Shown one piece after another: positions 1-8,750 of a stretch of 64,000 nt of DNA (the stretch's first letter is position 1; every line of letters starts with the position of its first letter). This stretch comes from Rossellomorea sp. y25 (GTDB taxonomy: Bacteria > Bacillota > Bacilli > Bacillales > Bacillaceae_B). The notes beneath the pieces were generated by a model that was not told where the DNA came from, did no database searches, and worked only from the letters and a program-made list of their open reading frames with translations. A program made the translations under genes and the position numbers. The stretch spans positions 4,393,501 through 4,457,500 of the forward strand of contig NZ_CP145886.1 in assembly GCF_038049935.1 (NCBI RefSeq), given 5' to 3'.

Positions 1-13
1 AAAGGCTGTGAAC

Positions 14-1252
14 ATGATGAATAGAAAAACCATTTTTTATAGCACTTTAACACTCTCCCTCTTATTTGTTGGTGCGAATACATATCTCATTGAAAAAGCG
101 AACAGCAAGGTCGACCGCGAAGTCCGGGTAGCCAATTGGGAAATCAGCGGAAAAGACGATCTGGTTAAAGAGCTTCCGAAACCGGGTGTCGTGACAGCTG
201 AAGAAGAAAATTACATCTATTTTAACGACGAATTTGGCTCCTTCAAGAAATTCCTGGTTAAAGAGGGTGACCAGGTGAAATCCGGAACGCCACTTTATGA
301 ATACGAAGTAACGGATCAAACTCAGCAAAAAAGCGTTCTCGAGTCAGAAGTGGAACAATTGGAAGATGAGATTGATAGTATTGAAGACAACATCGATGAT
401 TTGGAAAGTCTGGAATCGTCCCTCCCTTCCACTTCAACAGACGATAAAGAAATTCCGATTGATGCAAGTGCGCTTCAGTCGGAGTACGATATAAAAAAAG
501 AAATTACGGCTAAAGAATTAGAAATTGACCGTTTAGAAAATCAAATCGATAATCTTGAGCGCCAAATTTCTGATATTGAATCGTATGAAACAACGTTAAC
601 GGTTCAAAGCAGTGTGGACGGGACGATCAAGGAACTTTCACATGCGATAGATAACCCATTGATTACGATTGCCTCACAGTCCACCATCGTAACGACTGAT
701 CTTACGGAAAAAGAAATCGTAACCGTGGAAGAAAATATGAGCGCGATTGTTCAATCCGACATTGAGAAAAAGACTCAAAAAGGAATCGTGACCAAAGTGG
801 CCACCCTTCCCAAAAATGATCCACACTTACAAACGGACAGCATGTATCCCGTGGAAGTGAAGCTCCAGGATACTGAAAATAAGCTTCTACCCGGTCATCA
901 TGTTTTCCTGTCGATCATCACGGAGGAAGTAAAAGGTGCATTTGTCGTGCCTGTTACTGCGATTGAAAAAGAAGGCTCTTCTACATTCATCTGGATTCTT
1001 ACTAAAAAAGGAACCGTTGAACAGCGAAAAGTTGAAACAGGGCTCCAAGTAAATGGACAGCAACAAATCAAGTCAGGCGTAAAGGCCGGGGAATACTACA
1101 TTGTTTATCCCGGTGACATTCCTGCTTTAGAAAATGGTACTCCTTTCATAACGGGGATTGACTGGAATCGGATCAGGTTGCGTGATTTGAAGAAAGTAGA
1201 CCGACCGACGGTTTTAGAAAATCTGCTGGTTGGAATATTGGAGAGAAAATAA
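14..1252 (+). CDS. HlyD/RND-type membrane fusion (adaptor) protein
   Basis: Periplasmic-adaptor-like protein of the HlyD/MacA type, expected to sit on the outer face of the membrane as the adaptor of an exporter. A single N-terminal membrane segment (about residues 6-24) is followed by a barrel/lipoyl half, a long acidic coiled-coil hairpin (about 105-200, rich in E, D, I, L), the second lipoyl half (SSVDGTIKEL) and a C-terminal beta-barrel (LPGHHVFLSI). I place the start at the ATG at 14, eight bases after AAAGG; a GTG at 8 is an alternative. The transporter partner must lie left of the window. Gram-positive adaptors of this type usually pair with MacB/YknYZ-like ABC exporters; that pairing is inference, and no substrate can be assigned. 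Confidence 0.8.
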   Translation: MMNRKTIFYSTLTLSLLFVGANTYLIEKANSKVDREVRVANWEISGKDDLVKELPKPGVVTAEEENYIYFNDEFGSFKKFLVKEGDQVKSGTPLYEYEVTDQTQQKSVLESEVEQLEDEIDSIEDNIDDLESLESSLPSTSTDDKEIPIDASALQSEYDIKKEITAKELEIDRLENQIDNLERQISDIESYETTLTVQSSVDGTIKELSHAIDNPLITIASQSTIVTTDLTEKEIVTVEENMSAIVQSDIEKKTQKGIVTKVATLPKNDPHLQTDSMYPVEVKLQDTENKLLPGHHVFLSIITEEVKGAFVVPVTAIEKEGSSTFIWILTKKGTVEQRKVETGLQVNGQQQIKSGVKAGEYYIVYPGDIPALENGTPFITGIDWNRIRLRDLKKVDRPTVLENLLVGILERK

Positions 1253-1259
1253 AGGGATT

Positions 1260-1300
1260 AGTCGCATTTGAAGCCGGAATGGTTTCGATGCGACTTTTTT
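1260..1300 (+). terminator. Rho-independent terminator after the adaptor gene
   Basis: AGTCGCAT pairs with ATGCGACT, with further G-U-tolerant pairing inside (GAAGCC/GGTTTC). A run of six T follows. Confidence 0.85.
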
Positions 1301-1400
1301 GATGAATTCATGTCCATGAGGAAGATTCATTTTTCTATACATACTCCTTCTCAACCAACAAATACTATTGGTTAATCACTAATGAAAAGGAGCGCTCACC

Positions 1401-3020
1401 ATGAAAACACTCAAACGCCTCATCATCCTCACACTCCTTCTTTCCCTCCTGGCCTTTTCCTTCCCATCCACCTGCCTATTCGCAGCCCCAACCCCACCCA
1501 AGAAAAACGTCATCCTCATGATCATGGACGGCACCAACTCCGACATCGTCACGTTGTCGCGTTGGTACCGAGGGACGGACCTTCAATTAGATCGCATTTT
1601 AACGGGTGGTGTCCGGACCTATTCTGCTCAGTCGGCGATTACAGATTCCGCAGCTGCCGGATCGGCTATGGCCACAGGTGTGAAAACAAAGGCTGATTAT
1701 ATCGGAATGAACCCTAATGGGCGTCCTGTTCTGACAGTGCTTGAAGCGGCCAAGCTCTCCGGCTACGCCACTGGCATCGTCTCCACCTCCCCTGTTCAGC
1801 ATGCCACTCCGGCTGCCTTCACCTCCCATACCCATAATCGGGATGAATTTGGAGATATCGGAGAACAGCAGGTGTACCAGGATCTGGACGTTATCTTAGG
1901 TGGGGGTGCCGCCTGGCTGAAGCCAAAATCAAAAGACCACGTCAAGAACGATGACGGCATGCTTAAAACGAAAGAAGTCAGTCGTGAAGACGGAGAAAAC
2001 TTAGTAAAGATCATCGGCTCAGCCGGTTACGATTTGGTTTTGAAGAGGGACGGACTTCTAAACAGAACAGGATCGCCCAAACTGTGGGGGGCGTTTGCCG
2101 AAGAAGATATCACCTATGAACTGGACCGAAAGACGTTGAAGCCTGATGAGCCTTCCCTTGCGGAGATGACGGGGGCGGCAATCGACAGACTTTCTCAAAG
2201 TGAGAAAGGTTTCTTCTTGATGGTCGAAGGCAGCAAGGTGGATTGGGCCGCTCACAAAAATGATCCTGTAGGGATGATCAGCGAGGTCTTGAGCTTTGAC
2301 GACGCCGTCCGAGAAGCTTTGGCATTCGCCCGCGAGGACGGTAATACGATGGTGGTAGCCGTGACCGATCACGGCAATAGCGGGCTGACCCTTGGCAATC
2401 AGGGAACGAATAAGAATTATAAAAATCAGCCTGTCGAGAAGTTTGTGGAGCCATTGAAGAAAGCTGATCTTACCGTTAAAGGCGCTGTTTCTCAACTTAA
2501 GGAGGACCGTTCAAATTTAAAAGAGGTCCTTTCAAACTATGGGTTGGGGAACTTGAGTAAAAAAGAATTCTGTGCAATGGAGGATGCCTCTAAAAAAGCG
2601 GAAAATTTAGAGGATGAAATGGTGAAGCTGCTGGCGAAGCGGGCTAATCTTGGTTTTACCACACATGGCCATACTGGTGAAGATGTCTTTTTATATTCGT
2701 ATGGCCCTGGGAAGCCTGTCGGTCTTATTGAAAATACGGACATTCCCAGAGCGATTTCTACGTATCTGGGATTTTCATTAACCTCCGGAGAATTTGCCTC
2801 CTGGTATATGGATGCTGCGGAATATTATCGTGAAAGAGGTTTTGACGTGACGATCAAGGGACGGACCTCGAAAAATCCAGAGATGGTGGTGAAGCGTGGG
2901 GATGAAGAGCTTCGTTATCCTGAAAATAAGGATTTTTATTGGAGAAATGGTGAAAAAGTGAGGCTGAAAAGCGTAAATGTGTATGATGGGGAGACTTTTT
3001 TTGTGCATGTGGAGGAGTAA
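1401..3020 (+). CDS. Secreted alkaline phosphatase
   Basis: Alkaline phosphatase family (PhoA-like) that hydrolyses phosphate monoesters outside the membrane. It has an N-terminal signal peptide (about 1-29, ending near LFAAP). The metal/nucleophile motifs are visible: VILMIMDGTNSD at about 37-48, TDSAAAGSAMATG with the nucleophilic Ser at about 80-92, a middle DDAVREAL segment, VTDHGNSG at about 320, and HGHTGED near 421 for metal binding. At 539 residues it is longer than B. subtilis PhoA/PhoB (about 460). The extra length is a C-terminal basic domain (after about 460). RBS AAAAGGAG sits eight bases before ATG. Two exact copies of the dispersed 12-mer AGGGACGGACCT lie in the coding sequence (1571, 2857) in different frames, plus a one-mismatch copy at 2046. 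Phosphate control would be expected, but I found no clear Pho box. Confidence 0.9.
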   Translation: MKTLKRLIILTLLLSLLAFSFPSTCLFAAPTPPKKNVILMIMDGTNSDIVTLSRWYRGTDLQLDRILTGGVRTYSAQSAITDSAAAGSAMATGVKTKADYIGMNPNGRPVLTVLEAAKLSGYATGIVSTSPVQHATPAAFTSHTHNRDEFGDIGEQQVYQDLDVILGGGAAWLKPKSKDHVKNDDGMLKTKEVSREDGENLVKIIGSAGYDLVLKRDGLLNRTGSPKLWGAFAEEDITYELDRKTLKPDEPSLAEMTGAAIDRLSQSEKGFFLMVEGSKVDWAAHKNDPVGMISEVLSFDDAVREALAFAREDGNTMVVAVTDHGNSGLTLGNQGTNKNYKNQPVEKFVEPLKKADLTVKGAVSQLKEDRSNLKEVLSNYGLGNLSKKEFCAMEDASKKAENLEDEMVKLLAKRANLGFTTHGHTGEDVFLYSYGPGKPVGLIENTDIPRAISTYLGFSLTSGEFASWYMDAAEYYRERGFDVTIKGRTSKNPEMVVKRGDEELRYPENKDFYWRNGEKVRLKSVNVYDGETFFVHVEE

Positions 3021-3056
3021 GGAGGGGATTTGGAAGGTTTTGAGTTGAATCTGGGG

Positions 3057-3151
3057 TTTTATTTTCAAATTGTGCCGGTTTGTTTTCAATTTTGGCGTTT
3101 TATTTTCAAATTTCCGGAGTTATTTTCAAAAACACACTTTTTATTTTCAAA
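3057..3151 (+). repeat. Phrase array A: core ATTTTCAAA, period 20-21 bp
   Basis: Five copies of (A/G)TTTTCAA start at 3061, 3082, 3102, 3122 and 3143, with spacings of 21, 20, 20 and 21. The sequence between cores is different each time. The same core recurs in reverse complement in arrays at 26768 and 52017. Confidence 0.85.
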
Positions 3152-3210
3152 TCGGCCTCCAACGACTGGTGTCAGGCAACTTTTTGTAGTTTTTTACTCA
3201 GTTTCAAATT

Positions 3211-3323
3211 TTATTATCGAGTTGGGACCATTATATTATCGACTTTTAAATTATATTATCGACTTTGGATCATTTATTATCGACTTCGCCCATTTTATTA
3301 TCGTTTCTAAATATATTATCGAC
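3211..3323 (+). repeat. Phrase array B: core ATTATCGAC, period about 20-21 bp
   Basis: Six copies of ATTATCG(A) start at 3213, 3235, 3255, 3276, 3297 and 3315, often continuing as ACTT. Intervals are 22, 20, 21, 21 and 18. It directly follows array A in the gap between the alkaline phosphatase gene and ywqB. The remaining 200 bases to ywqB are C-rich and hold no gene. Confidence 0.85.
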
Positions 3324-3488
3324 TCGCCCTCCCAAGTCCCAAGCGTCCCACCCCCACTCTGCCATCAAACCACACATTCCAGTCACCAGCCCCGACTCAC
3401 TACACAATTCGACAAACTCCTACTCCCTCACCTCACCCTCTTCCACTACTTCCCCCGCCCCATGTTCCTTTTCCCCCTCCTTTTGCGT

Positions 3489-3494
3489 TATAAT
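3489..3494 (+). promoter_or_regulatory. Putative -10 element of the ywqB-ywqA operon
   Basis: TATAAT lies 37 bases before the chosen ywqB ATG. No convincing -35 box is seen in the C-rich sequence upstream. Confidence 0.35.
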
Positions 3495-3531
3495 AAAAGA
3501 ATGCGATTTTATAGATTGGAGAGGTTGGTTG

Positions 3532-5175
3532 ATGTCGATTCGTATTCAGGAGTTGAAGGATAAGTTACTTCCCATGAGTCAGTCGATACAGGGTCAGCTG
3601 GACCCGAATCAGGATGAGAGCAAGAATGTCGTTTCGAAGGGGCTTCTTTTGTTTCGTCAGAATCTGGTTTCGAACGTAAAGGTCCGGGATGAAGAAGTGT
3701 CGGCCGAGGTGCAGGATGTGACGCCTGTGACCCTCGAGCTGAATTTTTCGTTTCCCCTTTTAAGCAAGTGCTCGTGTCCTCAAGGTAGTTGGTGCCGGCA
3801 TCAAATGGCGACCTTTTTTATGCTATATAACAAGGTTGGACGTGTCAGTGAGTGGATTCAGAATTGGCGGAGTCAGTCCCAGCCTGCCAGTCAGGAAACC
3901 CGGTCTTTGGATGACTTATTGAAGAAACACAGCAGTACGGGTGCTCTCCGGAAAGCAAGCGATCTATTAAACGAACGGAAAACACGGGGAAACACGCCTG
4001 AGGAATGGTGGCAATTCTATGACTCTCTTCTGAAGCAGGAAGACTTGGAGTTACTTGAAAGACAGCCCTATTTGATGGATGTCCTCGTTCAAAATATTAC
4101 GAAGCGATTCATGAAGGAAGCACCATTCGAACGGGAGTGGAAGCCGCTATATCAGCTGTTCGCTACCTTTTATTTGTCCATACATATCGATCTGTATTTA
4201 CAAAAAAGGAATGTCGAGCTGAGCCGCGAGCAGTACAGTATGTATGATTTTCTACTAGGCGAAATGGAAGACGCGGTTGAAAAACTGTCGATTCATGCCA
4301 TGCCATTCAGCTTTGACCCGTACATTGCCTTTTTGAAAAAGCAGGCGATCGAGATGAGTGACTCTACAGAAAATAGTACGATGATGAAAGCCGAAGTGTA
4401 CCGCTTCTTATGGTACTACTTATTCAAACAGAAGTCGTGGCGCCGTGAAGAGGTTGCTCGTTTAGAAGAAAGCAGCGGGCAGGACTCCACTTTTTACACC
4501 ATCGCCATCCTCCATCAATATTTACTCCTCGAAGATTTGAACAAGGCGAGTGAAGTGGTGGATGAACTCGGTACCGAACTGGTCGCGTTCAGTGAATTCT
4601 GGCTGCGTAAATTTTTTGTCGGGAAGCGTTACGAAGTCGGTTTCTTCCTGGTACGCAATATTTTATCCAGGATGCCGGATCACTTGGAAACCCTCGATTA
4701 TTATGAAGCGACCCGATTCGTTCGCTGGTTTGTGCGGATCCTGCCGATGGATTGGCTGATGGAAAAGGACAGTTCCCTTGTGAATGAACTCCTTCTATCC
4801 ATGCTTCCGTACAGCTTCTTCTCGTACAATGAGTACCTCATTAGCGCGAAGGCTTATCGTGAATGGGTCGAACTGCAAAAATACATGAACTACAGCATTC
4901 AGGAGATGGAAGGCATGGGACTCCGCGATGTGACGAAGGAAGCACCTGAACTCGCACTGCCTATCTATTATTCAGGGGTCATGGATGCAATTGATCAGAA
5001 GAATCGAGACAGCTATAAGCAGGCGGTCCGCTATATGAAGAAGATCCGGACGATTTATAAAAAAACGAAGAAAACCGAAAAATGGGATGCTTATCTCACC
5101 TATATTTTAGATAAATACAAGCGATTACGTGCGTTCCAAGAAGAGTGCAGAAAGGGTAAGTTAATCGATGCTTAA
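3532..5175 (+). CDS. ywqB: SWIM zinc-finger protein YwqB
   Basis: YwqB-like SWIM-domain protein, 547 residues. The SWIM zinc signature is visible at about residues 80-98 as C-S-C-P...W-C-R-H (CxCx(n)CxH). The rest is alpha-helical with no recognised catalytic motif. SWIM domains bind DNA or protein and commonly accompany SNF2 ATPases, which matches the neighbour: ywqA starts inside the last codons (8-base overlap, translational coupling). The reading frame is open further upstream to 3265, but that part translates array B and C-rich spacer. The ATG at 3532 has GGAGAGG six bases upstream and begins MSIRIQELKD, so I take it as the start. Role inferred: accessory or targeting subunit for YwqA. 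Confidence 0.88.
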   Translation: MSIRIQELKDKLLPMSQSIQGQLDPNQDESKNVVSKGLLLFRQNLVSNVKVRDEEVSAEVQDVTPVTLELNFSFPLLSKCSCPQGSWCRHQMATFFMLYNKVGRVSEWIQNWRSQSQPASQETRSLDDLLKKHSSTGALRKASDLLNERKTRGNTPEEWWQFYDSLLKQEDLELLERQPYLMDVLVQNITKRFMKEAPFEREWKPLYQLFATFYLSIHIDLYLQKRNVELSREQYSMYDFLLGEMEDAVEKLSIHAMPFSFDPYIAFLKKQAIEMSDSTENSTMMKAEVYRFLWYYLFKQKSWRREEVARLEESSGQDSTFYTIAILHQYLLLEDLNKASEVVDELGTELVAFSEFWLRKFFVGKRYEVGFFLVRNILSRMPDHLETLDYYEATRFVRWFVRILPMDWLMEKDSSLVNELLLSMLPYSFFSYNEYLISAKAYREWVELQKYMNYSIQEMEGMGLRDVTKEAPELALPIYYSGVMDAIDQKNRDSYKQAVRYMKKIRTIYKKTKKTEKWDAYLTYILDKYKRLRAFQEECRKGKLIDA

Positions 5176-7993
5176 ACTGTCTTCCGTAAAGATCAACGTC
5201 AACACAACTGAATATGAAGACCGTTTCTTCATCACAGCCGTAAACGAAGAAGGAGAGCTTCTGGCTCCAAAGGAATGGAAGAGTCAGCTGTTTCTTTGGC
5301 ATGAAGAGAGTTTCTACGGGACTCTTCTCGAGGATTCCACAAATGGGGTTGCCGTGACTCAGTGGCAGCTTCTTACGTTGCTTGCCGGTGAGCATTTCAG
5401 CAGCATGATCCAATGGGACTGGGACGAAACCGGGCAGGCGTGTATTGCGATTGCTCCTGTGATTTACGAGGCAGTGGAAGCCGGTCGCTGGCTGCCCCGC
5501 TTCGAGGAATGGCAGGAAAAAGGACTGCAGTTTCATATCCCCGATGAGGTCTGGTCGAATTTTAATGATGAGTTCTGGAAGGAAGAGCTTCCTGATGGAG
5601 GTCCGTCCCTCAAAAATCTCACCGAAACTTGGTTTCAAGGTGCGTTGAATGAGGCGATGGCTTCGGGCGGATCGAGTGCGATGAAGAGGATTCAGAAGCT
5701 GAAGGAAAGTACGCTGACGTCTGAAGAGCTGGATGCGTATTTTGATGAGAAACGTTGGAGTGAATGGATTGCCGGTGAGGATGAAGAACTTCCGTTTTCG
5801 ATCGGTCTGAGGATCTCTGAGCCTCTTGATGAGGATGAGTCCTGGGAGCTTGAGACGATTTTAAGAGACCGCAAGAAAACGAATCGCGTCATTTCACTGG
5901 CTGAAGACACAGTCCCTCCTTCCTGGAAAAAGCATCTGCCTGATGTATCCGAAGAACAAGAACGGTGGATGAAGATGATGCCGATCCTCCGCGATACGGA
6001 CGGTTCATTACGAACAGCTCTTGGTGAGCACGATGCTTGGGATTTCCTATCCGTACTAAGTGAGAAACTCATCGACCTGGACATTGAAATCCTCCTTCCG
6101 TCCTGGTGGGAAGCGATGAAGGATGCTCAGGTGCTGGTAAAAGCAAAGCTGAAGAACACGGACACAAGCTATCGTAAATCCTTCGTTGGCCTGAATGCCA
6201 TGCTTGATTTCGACTGGCGATTATCCATGAACGGAGTCAATCTGTCAGAGGATGACTTTAATCAGCTTGTCGATAATCAGCGCCGCTTGGTGAAGATTCG
6301 CGGTCAGTGGATGAAGCTTGATCCCGCTATGATTAGAAGGATTCAGCAAATGATGACGAAAGCGAAGCAAGAAGGGATTTCGATCCAGGATATGCTGGAG
6401 CAGGAACTTGTTCCCCGCGATTCGGATGAATCGGACCTGGAGCCCGATGACGACGAGCATGATCCTTATAAATATGCCAGGATCCAGCTTGAACTCAATC
6501 GGTCAATGAAAAAGATGATTCACCAGCTGACAAATGTGTCATCGATTCCTTTAACGGAAACACCTGACGCGTTTATCGGCGAGCTCCGTCCTTACCAGCA
6601 GCTTGGAATGAGCTGGATGCTCTTTTTACGAAAATTCGGCTTTGGCGCTTGTCTTGCTGATGACATGGGACTCGGAAAAACCGTACAGCTGATCACGTAT
6701 TTGCAGCATGTAAAAGAAACCGAGAATCCGGATACCCCTTCCCTAATCGTTGCCCCTACCTCCGTTCTCGGAAACTGGCAGCGGGAGTTGGAGAAATTTG
6801 CTCCTGATTTGAAGGTCCACCTTCATTATGGACCGAACCGGGCGAAAGGCGAACAATTTGCCAAGGAGATCAAAGGTGTCGATGTGGTCCTCACCTCTTA
6901 CGGCTTGTCCCACATCGACTTTGAAGAACTATCGGAAGTCGTCTGGACATCGATTTCCCTCGACGAAGCACAAAATATCAAGAATGCCAATACGAAACAA
7001 TCCAGGGCGATCCGTAAACTCAGCGGTAAGCATCATATTGCGCTCACCGGGACCCCGATGGAAAACCGATTATCGGAGCTGTGGTCCATCTTTGATTTCC
7101 TTAACCACGGGTACCTCGGTGGTTTCACGCAGTATCAGAAAAACTATATTGCTCCCATTGAAAAGGATGAATCCGAAGAAAAAGTCAAAGAGCTTCAGGC
7201 AAAAATCAAGCCGTTCTTATTGCGTCGTACGAAGAAAGATCCTGAGGTGGAATTAAACCTGCCTGAAAAACTGGAACAGAAAGAATATTGTCACCTGACC
7301 GCTGAGCAGGCAGCACTCTATGAGCAGCTGGTAAAAGACACTCTTGCTAAAATTGAAACATTGAGTGGATTTGAGCGCAAAGGATTAATCCTGCAAATGC
7401 TTAACCAGCTGAAGCAGTTATGTAACCACCCTGCGCTCTACTTAAAGGAACCGGATCCTAAATCGATTCTCTCCCGCTCTGAAAAAATGCAGAAGCTGAA
7501 GGATATCATAGAAACTGCACTGGAATCCGGTGAAGCATGCCTGATCTTCACGCAATATATTTCAATGGGCGAAATGATCCAGGAAGTGATGAAAGAAGAA
7601 TTCAACGTTGATGTCCCATTCCTGAACGGCAGCATGGCAAAAGGAAAACGGGATGAACTCGTGGAGAAATTCCAAAATGGTGAATTCCCAGTATTCCTGC
7701 TTTCATTGAAAGCCGGCGGAACCGGATTGAACCTGACCGCAGCCAACCACGTCGTCCACTACGACCGCTGGTGGAATCCGGCGGTAGAAAATCAGGCAAC
7801 CGACCGTGCCTATCGAATCGGACAGCAACGATTCGTTCATGTTCATAAACTTGTCTCTTCAGGGACACTTGAAGAAAAAATCGATGCCATGCTAATGAAA
7901 AAACAGGCATTGAATGATGAAATTATCCGCAGTGATCAGTGGGTTACAGAATTGTCTGATCAAGATTTGGAGTCTTTGTTGGTGTTGGAATAG
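5168..7993 (+). CDS. ywqA: SNF2-family DNA-dependent ATPase YwqA
   Basis: Bacterial SNF2/Rad54-type ATPase of 941 residues, expected to translocate on double-stranded DNA. The N-terminal half (1-470) is the bacterial SNF2-associated region. The ATPase core starts near 478 (RPYQQLGMSWML), with Walker A DDMGLGKT (about 500), Walker B variant DEAQ (about 600), motif III ALTGTPMENRL, and helicase C motifs including LLSLKAGGTGLNL and the final QATDRAYRIGQ. All core motifs are intact. Its ATG lies within the end of ywqB. One exact copy of the dispersed 12-mer (reverse orientation, 5599-5610) is written into the N-terminal region as part of GGPSLKN. A terminator follows directly. Confidence 0.95.
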   Translation: MLKLSSVKINVNTTEYEDRFFITAVNEEGELLAPKEWKSQLFLWHEESFYGTLLEDSTNGVAVTQWQLLTLLAGEHFSSMIQWDWDETGQACIAIAPVIYEAVEAGRWLPRFEEWQEKGLQFHIPDEVWSNFNDEFWKEELPDGGPSLKNLTETWFQGALNEAMASGGSSAMKRIQKLKESTLTSEELDAYFDEKRWSEWIAGEDEELPFSIGLRISEPLDEDESWELETILRDRKKTNRVISLAEDTVPPSWKKHLPDVSEEQERWMKMMPILRDTDGSLRTALGEHDAWDFLSVLSEKLIDLDIEILLPSWWEAMKDAQVLVKAKLKNTDTSYRKSFVGLNAMLDFDWRLSMNGVNLSEDDFNQLVDNQRRLVKIRGQWMKLDPAMIRRIQQMMTKAKQEGISIQDMLEQELVPRDSDESDLEPDDDEHDPYKYARIQLELNRSMKKMIHQLTNVSSIPLTETPDAFIGELRPYQQLGMSWMLFLRKFGFGACLADDMGLGKTVQLITYLQHVKETENPDTPSLIVAPTSVLGNWQRELEKFAPDLKVHLHYGPNRAKGEQFAKEIKGVDVVLTSYGLSHIDFEELSEVVWTSISLDEAQNIKNANTKQSRAIRKLSGKHHIALTGTPMENRLSELWSIFDFLNHGYLGGFTQYQKNYIAPIEKDESEEKVKELQAKIKPFLLRRTKKDPEVELNLPEKLEQKEYCHLTAEQAALYEQLVKDTLAKIETLSGFERKGLILQMLNQLKQLCNHPALYLKEPDPKSILSRSEKMQKLKDIIETALESGEACLIFTQYISMGEMIQEVMKEEFNVDVPFLNGSMAKGKRDELVEKFQNGEFPVFLLSLKAGGTGLNLTAANHVVHYDRWWNPAVENQATDRAYRIGQQRFVHVHKLVSSGTLEEKIDAMLMKKQALNDEIIRSDQWVTELSDQDLESLLVLE
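5599..5610 (-). repeat. Dispersed 12-mer AGGGACGGACCT inside ywqA
   Basis: Exact match on the minus strand within the coding sequence. Other coding copies are at 1571-1582, 2857-2868, 20205-20216, 20349-20360 and 52914-52925. Confidence 0.8.
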
Positions 7994-8001
7994 TTGTAGG
8001 T

Positions 8002-8034
8002 AACCTCTTTCCTTTTGTGGGAAAGGGGTTTTTT
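8002..8034 (+). terminator. Terminator of ywqBA
   Basis: AACCTCTTTCC pairs with GGGAAAGGGGTT around a short T/G loop. The right arm runs into a tract of six T. Confidence 0.85.
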
Positions 8035-8202
8035 GGTAGGTGTGATAGTGAAGTTAGGGGTGAGCTGGCGTTTAAATAGTCTCTAATGGGGGGCTATTTT
8101 AAAAGGGTTTTGACAAATCAGGGGTTGGTTTGAGGTTTTTTAGGTCGTTTTTACAAATATAATTGTAAAATAATTGCGTTTCCTGTTTATAGATTCGTTT
8201 TG

Positions 8203-8278
8203 TTGTGCCGCTTCCGAGCTAACTTGTGCCACTTTCAGCGTTTGTTGTGCCACTTTCCACAAAACACGTGCCAAAATG
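8203..8278 (+). repeat. Phrase array G: core TTGTGCCACTTTC, period 21 bp
   Basis: Copies start at 8203 (TTGTGCCGCTTCC), 8224 and 8245 (both TTGTGCCACTTTC), exactly 21 bases apart. A weak fourth (CGTGCC) sits near 8267. Spacers differ. Apart from this array I see no gene or signal between 8035 and 8552. Confidence 0.7.
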
Positions 8279-8552
8279 TGAACAACTAGAATCATTATCG
8301 TCCACCACAAGCGAAGGTCTAATACAATCGCTCTTTACTAAAGCAAAAAAACGCCGGCTCCCAATAGGAAACCGACTCAATATGAAGACATTAAGGGGAA
8401 CGACTACTTTCTTACTCACTGCTACACATGTATATTTCTAATGAGGTAGGTTTGAGGCATGTTGCGATGACCATTGGCATTTGAGACAGCTGCTAATTAG
8501 GTTGGTTGGATTGTTCGTATGGAAAGAATTCTCGATGAGGGGTGTTTTATAC

Positions 8553-8726
8553 TTATGATGAGGTTTTTAAAACTGGATTCGGGTACTCGTATCCTTGCTC
8601 AAGGGCTGTCACCCGTTGAGATAGATAGAAATTTTCGACGTTCGCTCTTGCTACTTTTTTGATGAGGTCTTCTGTTAACTTTTCCATTCTGTCGATTCTT
8701 TGTTCAAGATCTTGCAGTGTGGCCAC
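8553..8726 (-). CDS. Small coiled-coil protein downstream of ssbB (57 aa)
   Basis: Not recognised as a named family. The frame begins with GTG at 8726, with AGGGAG eight bases upstream, and reads MATLQDLEQRIDRMEKLTED..., ending ...NPVLKTSS. The first 45 residues show a heptad pattern (L, I, M, L, L, I, V, V, F, L, V, L), so a short amphipathic or coiled-coil helix is likely. It starts 24 bases after the ssbB stop on the same strand and so probably shares its transcript. The clean RBS, the low-complexity-free sequence and the position argue that it is real. Function is unknown; an accessory to SsbB is only a guess. Confidence 0.65.
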   Translation of the reverse strand: MATLQDLEQRIDRMEKLTEDLIKKVARANVENFYLSQRVTALEQGYEYPNPVLKTSS

Positions 8727-8750
8727 AACTCCATCTCCCTTATAAAAATA

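Noticed and set aside
3057..3323. CRISPR-like array
   Set aside because: Repeat cores are only about 9 bp with 20-21 bp periods, far too short, and no cas genes are present.
3265..3531. Upstream extension of the ywqB frame
   Set aside because: It translates array B and C-rich spacer; a good RBS and start exist at 3532.
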